The notes: generated by a model from the sequence alone, not told the origin. A stretch of DNA of 64,000 bases from Neptunomonas antarctica (GCF_001305295.1 NZ_LJSI01000036.1:1-64000); one strand, 5' to 3'; positions 9,719-18,328 are shown, numbered from the stretch's first letter. Numbers and translations are program-made.

Positions 9719-10669
9719 TCAGATCTTATAAAGGTTTTCAAAGTGCTCTTTGATGCTGGGTATATTCAGCTCAATATAGGATAGAAATGCTTCGGCGGCA
9801 GGTGAGAGGTGTTTATTGCGAGGGTAAACAGTGTTCCATGAACGCCTTAATGGAAATCCATCCATCGACAGTTGATGCAAAATCCCTTTTTCGAGTTCAA
9901 GCTGTACGCTAAGTCGAGGCATAACAGCCACGCCTAGTCCGGCGAGAACGCCATGTTTAACGGCAGCGTTTGAGCCTAATTCCATAAGTGGATTAATTGA
10001 AATCTTTTGCTCACTGCAAAATGCCTCCACAGCATGACGGGTACCCGATCCCGGCTCTCTTACCAGCATAGGTAACAAGAAAAAGTCCTCATGTTTGACT
10101 ATTGGCTGGCCTGCTAAAACATGTCCGGCGTGTACCACTGGAATCAGTTCATTATCAAGAAAAGGCATAACAGACAGTAAACGATCTTCAGGTACCATTC
10201 CCATAATGACCAGATCATTTAGGTTTTCATCGAGTATAGCGATTGCTTTAGAACGATTTACGACGGTGAGTTTTACCCGCACGCGTGGATATTGCCTCAG
10301 AAAACCGACCAATAAATGAGGCACAACATACTGCGCCGTACTCACAGCGGCCAGATCAAGTATTCCTGATACAGAGCCTGTCATTTCCGATAACGTTGAC
10401 TGCATATCCTCCAGATCGGCAAACATCGACTTCACAAACCCGGCTACTTGTTCGCCAGCAGAAGTGACGTAGAGTTTTTTCCCTATATATTCAAACAGCG
10501 GTTGTTCCAGCACTTGCTCAAGGTGCCTTATTTGAGAGCTTACTGCTGGTTGTGTTAATCCAAGTTTTTCAGCGGCTTTGCTGTAGCCTCTTAGTTGATA
10601 AACTGTAATAAAAACTTGTAATTGTCTAAAAGACAAACGATTAAGTAGTTGCGAGAATGAGTAGGCCAC
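9719..10669 (-). CDS. LysR family regulator, probable regulator of pycAB
   Basis: A 316-residue LysR-type regulator. The N-terminal winged helix-turn-helix is at residues 13-72 (SFRQLQVFITVYQLRGYSKA, then LGLTQPAVSSQIRHLEQ). A substrate-binding domain follows. Divergent to pycA-pycB; I recall the same arrangement in Pseudomonas (PA5437 beside pycAB), supporting a role in controlling pyruvate carboxylase. Half-sites between the genes may be its operator. Confidence 0.92.
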   Translation of the reverse strand: MAYSFSQLLNRLSFRQLQVFITVYQLRGYSKAAEKLGLTQPAVSSQIRHLEQVLEQPLFEYIGKKLYVTSAGEQVAGFVKSMFADLEDMQSTLSEMTGSVSGILDLAAVSTAQYVVPHLLVGFLRQYPRVRVKLTVVNRSKAIAILDENLNDLVIMGMVPEDRLLSVMPFLDNELIPVVHAGHVLAGQPIVKHEDFFLLPMLVREPGSGTRHAVEAFCSEQKISINPLMELGSNAAVKHGVLAGLGVAVMPRLSVQLELEKGILHQLSMDGFPLRRSWNTVYPRNKHLSPAAEAFLSYIELNIPSIKEHFENLYKI

Positions 10670-10700
10670 TGTTGATCCTTATGAAGTCAGACACCGTTTG

Positions 10701-10726
10701 CTTATCAACTATAAGTTTTACCTTAT
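10701..10726. promoter_or_regulatory. Candidate LysR operator between regulator and pycA
   Basis: Three alternating half-sites: CTTAT (10701-10705), ATAAG (10711-10715) and CTTAT (10722-10726), separated by 5 and 6 bases. ATAAG-N6-CTTAT fits the palindromic T-N11-A type of LysR site. It lies 31 bases upstream of the regulator and 118 bases upstream of pycA. Confidence 0.5.
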
Positions 10727-10843
10727 AGCGAGGTAAGAAAATATCAATTTTATATTCGAAGCACTTCTGTAGTATTTTTTAAGAACTCATTTATACATCT
10801 CCGCTCTACAGTGGGGGTGCACTCTGTATTAACGGAGGTAACT

Positions 10844-10873
10844 ATGATTACGGAAAATATGATTACGGAAAAT
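10844..10873 (+). repeat. 15-bp tandem duplication of the pycA start
   Basis: ATGATTACGGAAAAT occurs at 10844-10858 and again at 10859-10873, giving two in-frame ATG codons and the peptide MITENMITEN. GGAGG at 10834-10838 is placed for the first copy. Confidence 0.9.
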
Positions 10874-12304
10874 ATCTCTACTAACAATGTGTTCAAGAAA
10901 ATACTAATCGCCAACCGTGGCGAGATTGCTTTGAGGATCGTACGTTGTTGTGCGGAAATGGATATTCGTTCGGTTGCTGTTTATACCGAACCCGATCGTT
11001 ATGGGCTCCACGTAAAGCGCGCGGATGAAGCGCATTTTATAGGAGATGATCCATTAGCCGGTTATCTGGATGCGCGCCGCCTCGTTAACCTTGCTGCTGA
11101 AACCGGCTGCGATGCTATTCATCCTGGCTATGGATTTTTATCAGAAAATGCTGAGTTCTCGCGTATTTGTAACGCACGCGGAATTGCGTTTATCGGTCCA
11201 TCAGGCGATGTGATCTCGCGTATGGGTGATAAAACCGAAGCACGTGCCGCCATGATTGCGGCGGGTATTCCCGTGACGCCGGGTTCAAATGGCAACCTGG
11301 TTGATATCAACGAAGCGCTGACCGTTGCTGAATCACTCGGCTATCCCGTTATGCTTAAAGCTACCTCTGGTGGCGGCGGGCGAGGTATTCGTCGTTGTGA
11401 TACGCCCCAGGAGTTACAGCAGCAATATCCGCGTGTTATATCCGAGGCGACCAAAGCGTTTGGTTCGGCTGAAGTCTTTCTTGAAAAATGTATTGTCGAT
11501 CCGAAACATATAGAAGTGCAGATACTGGCAGATAAGCACGGTAACGCGATTCATCTGTTTGAGCGTGATTGCTCTATTCAGCGGCGTAATCAGAAATTGA
11601 TAGAAATTGCGCCCAGTCCACAACTGAGTGATGCGCAACGCGAATATATCGGTGATTTAGCGGTGCGCGCTGCGAAAGCCGTTAATTATGAAAACGCAGG
11701 CACGGTGGAGTTTTTGCTAACCGGCGAAGATTTCTACTTTATGGAGATGAATACGCGTGTACAGGTAGAGCATACCATCACTGAGGCGATTACCGGCGTT
11801 GATATTGTACGTGAGCAGATTAGGATTGCGGCAGGTTTAACATTGCGTTATGAGCAGTCAGAGATTCGTTATCGCGGTTATGCGTTACAATTTCGTATCA
11901 ATGCTGAAGATCCGAAAAACAATTTTTTGCCGAGTTTCGGTAAGATTTCACGCTATTACGCGCCAGGTGGCCCTGGTGTACGTACCGATACGGCGATTTA
12001 TACCGGTTATACGATTCCACCGTATTTTGACTCAATGTGCTTGAAGCTGATTGTGTGGGCGATGGATTGGGAAGATGTGCTGGATAGGGGTTCGCGTGCG
12101 CTCGAAGATATGCGTTTGCAGGGCGTGAAAACCACCGCAAGTTATTATCAGGAGATTTTGCACTGTCCGGAGTTTCGTAGTGGCCAGTTTAATACCAGCT
12201 TTGTGCCAAACCATCCGGAGCTGCTGAATTACTCAGAAAAACGCCATCCTAACGATATTGCATTGGCGATTGCCACTGCTATTGCTGCGCATGCCGGTCT
12301 GTAA
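10844..12304 (+). CDS. pycA: Pyruvate carboxylase subunit A (biotin carboxylase)
   Basis: ATP-dependent carboxylation of the biotin carried by PycB, the first half-reaction of pyruvate to oxaloacetate. It has 486 residues from ATG 10844. The biotin carboxylase N-domain (KILIANRGEIALRIVRC near residue 18), the ATP-grasp glycine loop (SGGGGRGIRR near 174) and the catalytic region EMNTRVQVEHT near 300 are all present. I chose ATG 10844 by its ribosome site GGAGG; a GTG at 10811 would add 11 residues with no such support. It could in principle be accC, but its pairing with pycB decides. Confidence 0.93.
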   Translation: MITENMITENISTNNVFKKILIANRGEIALRIVRCCAEMDIRSVAVYTEPDRYGLHVKRADEAHFIGDDPLAGYLDARRLVNLAAETGCDAIHPGYGFLSENAEFSRICNARGIAFIGPSGDVISRMGDKTEARAAMIAAGIPVTPGSNGNLVDINEALTVAESLGYPVMLKATSGGGGRGIRRCDTPQELQQQYPRVISEATKAFGSAEVFLEKCIVDPKHIEVQILADKHGNAIHLFERDCSIQRRNQKLIEIAPSPQLSDAQREYIGDLAVRAAKAVNYENAGTVEFLLTGEDFYFMEMNTRVQVEHTITEAITGVDIVREQIRIAAGLTLRYEQSEIRYRGYALQFRINAEDPKNNFLPSFGKISRYYAPGGPGVRTDTAIYTGYTIPPYFDSMCLKLIVWAMDWEDVLDRGSRALEDMRLQGVKTTASYYQEILHCPEFRSGQFNTSFVPNHPELLNYSEKRHPNDIALAIATAIAAHAGL

Positions 12305-12326
12305 GCAGACCTGATTGGAGATAATT

Positions 12327-14144
12327 ATGAACGCTGACAATGCTGCAAAACCGATTTATGTTACTGATGTTATTTTACGCGATGCTCATCAGTCGCTGAT
12401 TGCTACCCGCATGCGTACCGAAGATATGTTGCCTGTTTGTGAAAAGCTGGATCAAGTGGGTTATTGGTCGCTTGAAGTATGGGGCGGTGCAACCTTTGAT
12501 GCGTGCGTACGTTTCTTGAAAGAAGACCCGTGGGAGCGGTTGCGACAATTACGTGCAGCCTTACCTAACACGCGTTTACAGATGCTATTACGGGGCCAGA
12601 ATCTGCTGGGTTACCGTCATTATGCTGATGATGTGGTTGAAGCCTTCGTTGAACGTGCGGCAGCTAATGGTATTGATGTATTCCGTGTTTTTGATGCATT
12701 AAACGATTTACGTAACCTCGAAACAGCGATTCGTGCGGTTAAAAAAACCGGCAAACACGCGCAGGCTACGATCTGTTATACCACGAGCCCTGTGCATACC
12801 ACGGCGCTGTATATCAAACAGGCGAAAGCACTGCGTGATATGGGAGCTGACTCGATTGCCCTGAAAGATATGGCTGGTTTACTAACGCCTTACGCAACCT
12901 ATGATCTGGTTAAAGCATTAAAAGAAGCAGTGGATCTGCCGATCTTTATTCACTCGCATAGCACGGCTGGATTAGCCGCGCTATGTCAGTTAAAAGCAAT
13001 AGAAGCGGGTGCTGAGCATATTGATACTGCCATCTCCTCTTTTGCCGGAGGAACCAGCCATCCTGCTACAGAATCTCAAGTTGCGGCATTAAAAGGTACG
13101 CAGTGGGATACAGGGTTAGATCTTGAGTTGTTGCAGGAAATTGCTGATTATTTTCGTGAGGTACGAAAAAAATACCATCAATTCGAAAGTGAATTTACCC
13201 GCGAAGATGTGTCAGTGCAGATTAGTCAGGTACCGGGTGGCATGATGTCTAACTTGGCTAATCAGCTAAAAGAGCAGCATGCACTGGGCCGGATTCGTGA
13301 AGTCTTTGATGAGATCCCTCGTGTACGTAAAGATCTAGGTTACCCGCCTTTAGTGACGCCAACCTCGCAGATTGTGGGTACTCAGGCTGTATTAAACGTG
13401 CTTTCTGGTGAGCGTTATAAAACCATTACGAATGAAGTTAAACGTTACCTGGCAGGTGGTTATGGTCAGCCGCCAGCACCGGTCGATCCACAGATTCAAA
13501 AACAAGCAATTGGTAATGGCGAGGTGATAGATGTACGCCCCGCTGATCTGCTGAAAGCTGAATTACCGCAGTTACGTGCGGAAATTGGCGAGGCTGCACT
13601 CAGTGAAGAAGATGTGCTGACGTATGCTATGTTTCAGGATATCGGTCGTAAGTTTCTTGAAGAGCGCAATAGCGGCACGCTGACACCTGAAGTGTTATTA
13701 CCCATTGGCAGCAATGATCGTCCTGCCGATGAAGGCGTGCCGACTGAGTTCACTATTGATGTACATGGTGAATCTTATCAGGTCAGTATTACGGGTATTG
13801 GCGCGCTGGGAGCAGGCAAGCGTAGTGTGTATCTGACACTCGATGGTGTGCCCGAAGAAGTCGCCTTCAAGCCGCTGAATAGTTTTGTGGCAGGAGCAAG
13901 TAGTGAGCGGGGCGGTCGTGTCGCTAGTTTACCGGGGCACGTAACTACGTCTATGCCAGGAAATATCGTGGATGTGCTGGTGACTGTCGGGCAGCAAGTG
14001 ACGGCCGGACAAGCAGTGCTGGTAACGGAGGCGATGAAGATGGAAACAGAAATACAAGCGCCATTAGCCGGCACGGTAACCGCTGTTAATGTGGTGAAAG
14101 GTGATAGGGTAACTCCTGGTGATATTCTGATTGAAATTGAATAG
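12327..14144 (+). CDS. pycB: Pyruvate carboxylase subunit B (carboxyltransferase and biotin carrier)
   Basis: Moves the carboxyl group from biotin to pyruvate. It has 605 residues from ATG 12327 (GGAG 6 bases upstream). The HMGL-like TIM barrel begins TDVILRDAHQSLIATR near residue 14, with the metal-binding HSHSTAG near 209. A conserved carboxylase domain follows, and the C-terminal biotinyl domain has EAMKMETE with the biotin lysine at K571. The family also includes oxaloacetate decarboxylase alpha (oadA), but no oadB/oadG genes are nearby, so the carboxylase role is preferred. Confidence 0.92.
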   Translation: MNADNAAKPIYVTDVILRDAHQSLIATRMRTEDMLPVCEKLDQVGYWSLEVWGGATFDACVRFLKEDPWERLRQLRAALPNTRLQMLLRGQNLLGYRHYADDVVEAFVERAAANGIDVFRVFDALNDLRNLETAIRAVKKTGKHAQATICYTTSPVHTTALYIKQAKALRDMGADSIALKDMAGLLTPYATYDLVKALKEAVDLPIFIHSHSTAGLAALCQLKAIEAGAEHIDTAISSFAGGTSHPATESQVAALKGTQWDTGLDLELLQEIADYFREVRKKYHQFESEFTREDVSVQISQVPGGMMSNLANQLKEQHALGRIREVFDEIPRVRKDLGYPPLVTPTSQIVGTQAVLNVLSGERYKTITNEVKRYLAGGYGQPPAPVDPQIQKQAIGNGEVIDVRPADLLKAELPQLRAEIGEAALSEEDVLTYAMFQDIGRKFLEERNSGTLTPEVLLPIGSNDRPADEGVPTEFTIDVHGESYQVSITGIGALGAGKRSVYLTLDGVPEEVAFKPLNSFVAGASSERGGRVASLPGHVTTSMPGNIVDVLVTVGQQVTAGQAVLVTEAMKMETEIQAPLAGTVTAVNVVKGDRVTPGDILIEIE

Positions 14145-14153
14145 TCATTAACT

Positions 14154-14191
14154 AACAGCCCTTGTGTCATTAAAAAAATACGAGGGCTGTT
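14154..14191 (+). terminator. Stem-loop after pycB
   Basis: AACAGCCCTTGT (14154-14165) pairs with ACGAGGGCTGTT (14180-14191) with one mismatch; the loop is A-rich. There is little T-tract. Confidence 0.6.
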
Positions 14192-14587
14192 GCTGAAATA
14201 CCAAGAAACTAAGGAAAAGTTAAAATAATATCGTATTTGCCTAATCTGACTTGGCTTGAAATAGAAAATCCCAAAACATCTGCTATTTCACTCTAAGTGA
14301 GAACGGGGGAGAAGGGTCTGAATCTCATATAGCATGAAATATTTGGCAGGAATTCTCATATAAATGAAATGACCTCGAAGGTCAGCTTTCAACCCTAACC
14401 GGTCTTTCTAGCCTAAGCCGCTCATTACAAAACGGACGGAAGGTCATGGCAGATGTTGCGACAGAGCGGTCATGAGGCATTGATACCGGAAAGTGCAAAA
14501 CGCAAGACCTGCCCCTGTTGTCTAGATTGACCACACAATATTGTTCCAGCAGCTAGAAGCAGTCGTTAGCATTCTCAAATTACAGGC
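14192..14587. other. Gene-free stretch before the PEP-CTERM cluster
   Basis: No open frame of convincing composition. Part of it (14370-14540) is richer in GC than its surroundings and reads like non-functional leftover sequence, but no frame gives a recognisable protein. Confidence 0.4.
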
Positions 14588-14612
14588 AATAAAAAGCCCA
14601 CCGAAGCGGGCT
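14588..14612 (-). terminator. Terminator of the first PEP-CTERM gene
   Basis: Read on the minus strand, AGCCCGCTTCGGTGGGCT forms a five-pair stem (14608-14612 with 14595-14599) followed by TTTTTATT. Confidence 0.75.
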
Positions 14613-14630
14613 AGTCACTAGGAGTCCTGT

Positions 14631-15143
14631 TTACGCTTTCTTGCGGCGTGACCATCCTAGGCCAGCGAGGCCAAGGCCGAATAGAGCGAGGGTGGCTGGG
14701 ACGGGGACAGTCGTCAGAGGAACTGGTCCTTCTGCAGTTCCCAAAAAATCGCTATTGTTCAAAGTCAAAGATGAACGGGCGCTTCCCGCACCGAAACCCA
14801 ACCCAGGCCCTCTAGCATTCCAGTCTTGGCCTGCATCTCCGGTACTTACCCCGCCCAATAAGAACTGGCCAGCCACCGCATCGAAGTTGAAATTGAAGCT
14901 AGCCTGAAGATGAGCAGTACTATTTGAGGCAAACAAAACACTATTTAAAAACCCATCGAACATTAAGGAGGCGACTTCGCTATCACGAATCGCGCCATCC
15001 AAGGCGTCCGTTTCGTCGAAAGTAAACATACCGGTCATTGTATAGCCATCAGTCCCTGCCCACTTGAAATCATATCCAATAATCCCGGCATTAGCGGATG
15101 TGGCTACCAACAAAAATACTACTGTGCTTACGAACTTCATCAT
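14631..15143 (-). CDS. PEP-CTERM-type secreted protein with a PVP variant
   Basis: A secreted protein of 170 residues, with an N-terminal signal peptide (MMKFVSTVVFLLVATSANA) and the C-terminal sorting region of exosortase substrates: VPVPATLALFGLGLAGLG then WSRRKKA. The motif reads P-V-P, not P-E-P. The middle is a beta-rich domain without cysteines that I cannot name. I start it at ATG 15143, with AGAAGG upstream; the frame stays open to an ATG at 15164 that lacks a ribosome site. Expected fate: export, cleavage by an exosortase, and release or attachment. It has its own sigma54-type promoter. Confidence 0.88.
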   Translation of the reverse strand: MMKFVSTVVFLLVATSANAGIIGYDFKWAGTDGYTMTGMFTFDETDALDGAIRDSEVASLMFDGFLNSVLFASNSTAHLQASFNFNFDAVAGQFLLGGVSTGDAGQDWNARGPGLGFGAGSARSSLTLNNSDFLGTAEGPVPLTTVPVPATLALFGLGLAGLGWSRRKKA

Positions 15144-15188
15144 GACATACCTTCTTTTACCCATTTAATATAAATACCGAACTGTTAC

Positions 15189-15273
15189 GCATAGTTCATA
15201 CCAACCCCGAAAAATCAGGGCCTCCAGCAGTTCGGGCTTGTCATATGACTGAAAAGTGTAAAGAATCCTGACA
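15189..15273 (-). promoter_or_regulatory. Sigma54-type promoter and upstream element of the 14631-15143 gene
   Basis: On the minus strand, TGTCAGGATTCTTTACAC (15273-15256) is the upstream element. 53 bases further on is TGGTATGAACTATGC with the invariant GG (15202-15201) and GC (15190-15189) exactly ten bases apart, the spacing of sigma54 -24/-12 promoters. The start codon is 45 bases downstream of GC. Confidence 0.75.
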
Positions 15274-15480
15274 TTAATCACCATAAATTATATAGTGTTA
15301 TTATCATCTAGTGAGGCTGTTTTGGTAGCTCACAGGGCTATCAAAACCAGTTTTGTCGAGCCACCGCTATATTTGGCACGAACCTGTCATGGATACTTAA
15401 TTTTTACTATCAGAAGTTTACACATAAGCCTTTCGACTAAAACAGACTTGATCATAGACGCCTTAAATACCAATAGTAAG

Positions 15481-15515
15481 ACACAAAAAAAGCACCAAAC
15501 TAACGAATGGTGCTT
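15481..15515 (-). terminator. Terminator of the second PEP-CTERM gene
   Basis: On the minus strand, AAGCACCA (15515-15508) pairs with TGGTGCTT (15497-15490), followed by seven T (15490-15484). Confidence 0.85.
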
Positions 15516-15542
15516 TCTAAAATCAAATATTTAAAAACTAAA

Positions 15543-16229
15543 TCAAGCTTGTTTCTTAAATCGACGTAATGAAAATCCCATAATACCTAATGTAAAAAGT
15601 GCAAGTGTAGATGGTTCAGGGACTGATGCTACCTGCTGAATCTGCAGGCCGGCAATTGAGCTGCTTAAACCGTATGGACCACCGCTCACTGGTGTGTCCA
15701 GAATCGTTATTACACCGGTAGCATCAGACATCACGTCTTGTAAAACTGCGTATTTATCTGTCGTGAACGGCGGGGCGCCTGCGCTGGACGACGTATTAGG
15801 CCTAGTCGACGCGAGCAAACCGGCCTGACTAGAGACAGTGAAGTCCTGCCAATAAAAACCGTTGTAAAATGCAAGGTCAAAGAACGAATTGGCAGCAAGC
15901 CCTTCGATGGATATCGTCATTAAATTGCTAAATCCATAGAGCCAATCATTGAGAATTGGGTTGGTTTGAGAATTGTTCGCAGCATTCCCGACAAACCCTG
16001 TAACGGATACGCTGACACCACTCGCGCCCGATCCGTCGGCAAAGAGCAGATTCGGGTTAGCGCTGCTAACAGGATTCCAAACTGTATCGAAAACACCACC
16101 AAGGACGCCTTGTCCACTATAGGTGTTACTACCGCCCTGAAAGTCCACATTTATAAGGGTAGCCGATACCGATCCGCTGATTAACAGAGCAATCAAGCCC
16201 GCAGCTGCCGTAAAAAATGGTGATTTCAT
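15543..16229 (-). CDS. PEP-CTERM protein
   Basis: A 228-residue secreted protein: signal peptide ending near SGSVSA at residue 23, then a serine- and glycine-rich body without cysteine. The sorting tail is VPEPSTLALFTLGIMGFS plus a basic RRFKKQA. This is a canonical exosortase (EpsH/Xrt-type) target, expected to be linked to extracellular polysaccharide or the surface. The domain is not recognised further. It has its own sigma54-type promoter on the minus strand and its own terminator. Confidence 0.9.
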   Translation of the reverse strand: MKSPFFTAAAGLIALLISGSVSATLINVDFQGGSNTYSGQGVLGGVFDTVWNPVSSANPNLLFADGSGASGVSVSVTGFVGNAANNSQTNPILNDWLYGFSNLMTISIEGLAANSFFDLAFYNGFYWQDFTVSSQAGLLASTRPNTSSSAGAPPFTTDKYAVLQDVMSDATGVITILDTPVSGGPYGLSSSIAGLQIQQVASVPEPSTLALFTLGIMGFSLRRFKKQA

Positions 16230-16284
16230 AATATGATGGCCTTCTTACAATGATGTTATGATTAATACTCTTTGTTGATAATTA

Positions 16285-16391
16285 GCAATATTCATACCTG
16301 TTATGCTTTAATCAAACAAATTGAACGAGTTGGTAATCTTCCGTCATTACCAAACGAACATTCCGCTTATGCCGTGTAAAAAATTCTGACA
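16285..16391 (-). promoter_or_regulatory. Sigma54-type promoter and upstream element of the 15543-16229 gene
   Basis: On the minus strand the upstream element TGTCAGAATTTTTTACAC runs 16391-16374. 75 bases later AGGTATGAATATTGC holds GG (16298-16297) and GC (16286-16285) with ten bases between. This promoter box is nearly the same as that of the neighbouring PEP-CTERM gene. Confidence 0.75.
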
Positions 16392-17011
16392 TCTTTTAAC
16401 TTTGTTTTGATCGCGTAGCAAATCTCTTTGGTTGTAGCTGGTGATGGCTTCTTTGTAGCAACACCTGTCGTGGTTCTCTGATCATTCAATGTCACTTTCT
16501 TGCACCCGCCTGCCTAAACGATTGATCGACCTCGACTAAGCCCTTTAAGTCACTCACGACCCAAAGCCAGCATTTAGGATCGACCGACTAAGGTTATCCA
16601 GAATCAATAAATTTCTTGAAGCGGACAATGCTCTAGCTGCAAGTGGCTGGCGCTTCACGGCCCTATATAGTTATTCCATCACGTTCGCTGAGCTCATAGT
16701 TACAGCTGACATTGTAGCTGTCAGGCGAGAGCGAGACATGCAAACGAAGACTACGAATAAGCCGGCTTAAATCTCGCGTCAACCTGATGCGATTCCGGTG
16801 TATCCTTGCTCCGAACAGCATGTATCGAGTGGAAATCTCGCCGCCCAAACGTCAACGGCTTGCTGCTCGGGCTTTTGGCATAGAATTGAGCATAAATAGT
16901 TCACAAAACCGGACGATAAGAGCTGCCTGATTGGCTTGAAATTACAGGGGGAGGGGAAGGGTTTTATTCTTTCTGTAGCAGAACTTCGCTTGCATCATTC
17001 TCTACATATTA
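16392..17011. other. Gene-free stretch within the PEP-CTERM cluster
   Basis: Between the divergent control regions of two PEP-CTERM genes I see no plausible gene. 16430-16900 has higher GC and fragmentary frames interrupted by stops, suggesting decayed foreign DNA. I cannot assign it to a family. Confidence 0.4.
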
Positions 17012-17106
17012 TGTCAGTGTTTTTACAATGTTGTAAATTGAAAATTTCCAATAAGTCTTAAGCTTTTGTTTATTATATGTATTTTAAGTTATGGCGTAAT
17101 ATTTGC
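17012..17106 (+). promoter_or_regulatory. Sigma54-type promoter and upstream element of the 17192-17878 gene
   Basis: Upstream element TGTCAGTGTTTTTACAA (17012-17028), one base shorter than the others. 64 bases later ATGGCGTAATATTTGCTG contains GG (17093-17094) and GC (17105-17106) ten bases apart, with the preferred TTTGC at -12. The start codon is 85 bases further on. Confidence 0.75.
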
Positions 17107-17191
17107 TGACTGTCTCTTATTAACTACTATTTTTTTAGTTGTATCCCTTCCTCTTACATTGTTAAAAGGTGGGAATTAAAGAGGAAGCATA

Positions 17192-17878
17192 ATGAGACAT
17201 AAATTTTTAAAAATAGTTTTAACTGGTTTGTTTTTATCTGCTTTTCATCTCAGTGCTAATGCGGGACTTATCGTCGGCACCAATGCAAGCGATTGGCGTC
17301 TTTCCACAGTGGTAGAATCAGGTGGCGCGGGCGGCAATTGGACAACTCTTATCGCCGAAGGCGCTTTACCTGGGTTAAGTACTTACACGATAACGCCAAC
17401 AAGCGGCGGTGGCGTTGCTTCCCCGGGAGCTGCTGCACTCGGAGTAACAGGGTTGAATGCTGGATCCGGGGTGAGCTTTTTCCGTACCACTTTTGAACTA
17501 TTTGATATCCAATCTGCATTAGTAGATGTAGCGGTCGATAATAATATCCAGATTTTCATTAATGGTCATGAGGTAGCACGCGAGATTAGCTTATCGGGCG
17601 ACAACTGGACGAGTATATTGCCGTCATTCGATATTCTTTCTGATGGCTCTATCGCAAACATCGTCAAGTTCGACTCGACGTTCGCTTTCTCATCATGGAA
17701 TGAGGGTGAGAACGACGTTGTTCTTGCTGTTCGCAACCTCGACGGAGGTGACAGCGGTGGCGTTGCTTTTCGTATGGAGTTAGAAGGGTCAGCTGTGCCC
17801 GTATCTGCACCCGGAACAATCGCGCTCTTCGGCCTGAGTCTTGCTGCACTTGGCTTCGTAAGGCGTAAGAAGGCCTAA
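17192..17878 (+). CDS. PEP-CTERM-type secreted protein with a SAP variant
   Basis: 228 residues. Signal peptide (FLKIVLTGLFLSAFHLSANA), then a beta-rich body in which residues about 85-200 resemble a galactose-binding-like fold (SFFRTTFELFD, IQIFINGHEVAR, NDVVLAVRNLDGGDSG); this is my impression only. The C-terminal tail is SAPGTIALFGLSLAALGF then VRRKKA. The P-E-P residues are replaced by S-A-P, yet the hydrophobic stretch and basic end are intact. Ribosome site AGAGGAAGC precedes ATG. Confidence 0.87.
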   Translation: MRHKFLKIVLTGLFLSAFHLSANAGLIVGTNASDWRLSTVVESGGAGGNWTTLIAEGALPGLSTYTITPTSGGGVASPGAAALGVTGLNAGSGVSFFRTTFELFDIQSALVDVAVDNNIQIFINGHEVAREISLSGDNWTSILPSFDILSDGSIANIVKFDSTFAFSSWNEGENDVVLAVRNLDGGDSGGVAFRMELEGSAVPVSAPGTIALFGLSLAALGFVRRKKA

Positions 17879-17895
17879 GCTTTCTGATTACATCA

Positions 17896-17920
17896 AACCC
17901 CGCCCAGTGCGGGGTTTTTT
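17896..17920 (+). terminator. Terminator of the 17192-17878 gene
   Basis: AACCCCGC (17896-17903), loop CCAGT, GCGGGGTT (17909-17916), with T continuing to 17920. Confidence 0.92.
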
Positions 17921-18101
17921 GTGCCTACCATTTAATGGTTTACTGGGTTCTTTTCACGCCACACATCTGCTTGTATGCGTTCTTATAAAGCTACCAATAC
18001 AACATATGCTTTGCCTGACGATCCTTGCCCATCATCAGGATAGGTCTTAGCCCTGCTTCAGCTATGTTTGCAGCCCCGTTAAGTGCAGTGTAATGCTGAC
18101 T

Positions 18102-18205
18102 CTAATGCTTTGCGATGGTGGGGATGAACTCAATCAATACGTGGGGTTCGGCATCCGCTTTTTCACATAGCCAATGTCGTCAATGATGATATATGAGAAG
18201 CCATT
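18102..18205 (-). pseudogene. Decayed IS21-type istB (transposition ATPase) fragment
   Basis: On the minus strand the frame reads FSYIIIDDIGYVKK (to 18159), which matches the Walker B region of IstB ATPases. A one-base frameshift then continues ADAEPHVLIEFI in the register expected for IstB. There is an in-frame stop just before the motif and another at 18102. No start, Walker A or partner istA is visible, so this is a relic. More sequence towards 17940 may belong to the same element but is not recognisable. Confidence 0.45.
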
Positions 18206-18310
18206 TCACTCTAAATAAGATTTGACAGTATTTATCGATCAATATTAAAGGTGAAGGGGTCTGATACGTTGATATTGCATCTATTTTAAAACAGATGTTT
18301 ATATATTGCT

Positions 18311-18328
18311 TGTCAGAAAATTTTACAC
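18311..18328 (+). promoter_or_regulatory. Extra copy of the PEP-CTERM upstream element
   Basis: TGTCAGAAAATTTTACAC matches the element found ahead of each PEP-CTERM gene. No GG-N10-GC box follows at the usual distance, so it is either a second distant site for the 18696 gene or a leftover from a lost gene. Confidence 0.5.

Noticed and set aside
13778-14170. 130-codon minus-strand frame rich in threonine, serine and proline
   Set aside because: Antisense shadow of the pycB biotinyl domain.
16663-16848. 61-codon frame in the gap between PEP-CTERM genes
   Set aside because: No start signal, no recognisable motif, and neighbouring frames are broken; treated as non-coding.
17027-17041. ATGTTGTAA string similar to the Ter core, and similar strings near 10322 and 18002
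   Set aside because: Only 9-10 matching bases, expected by chance in a window of this size.
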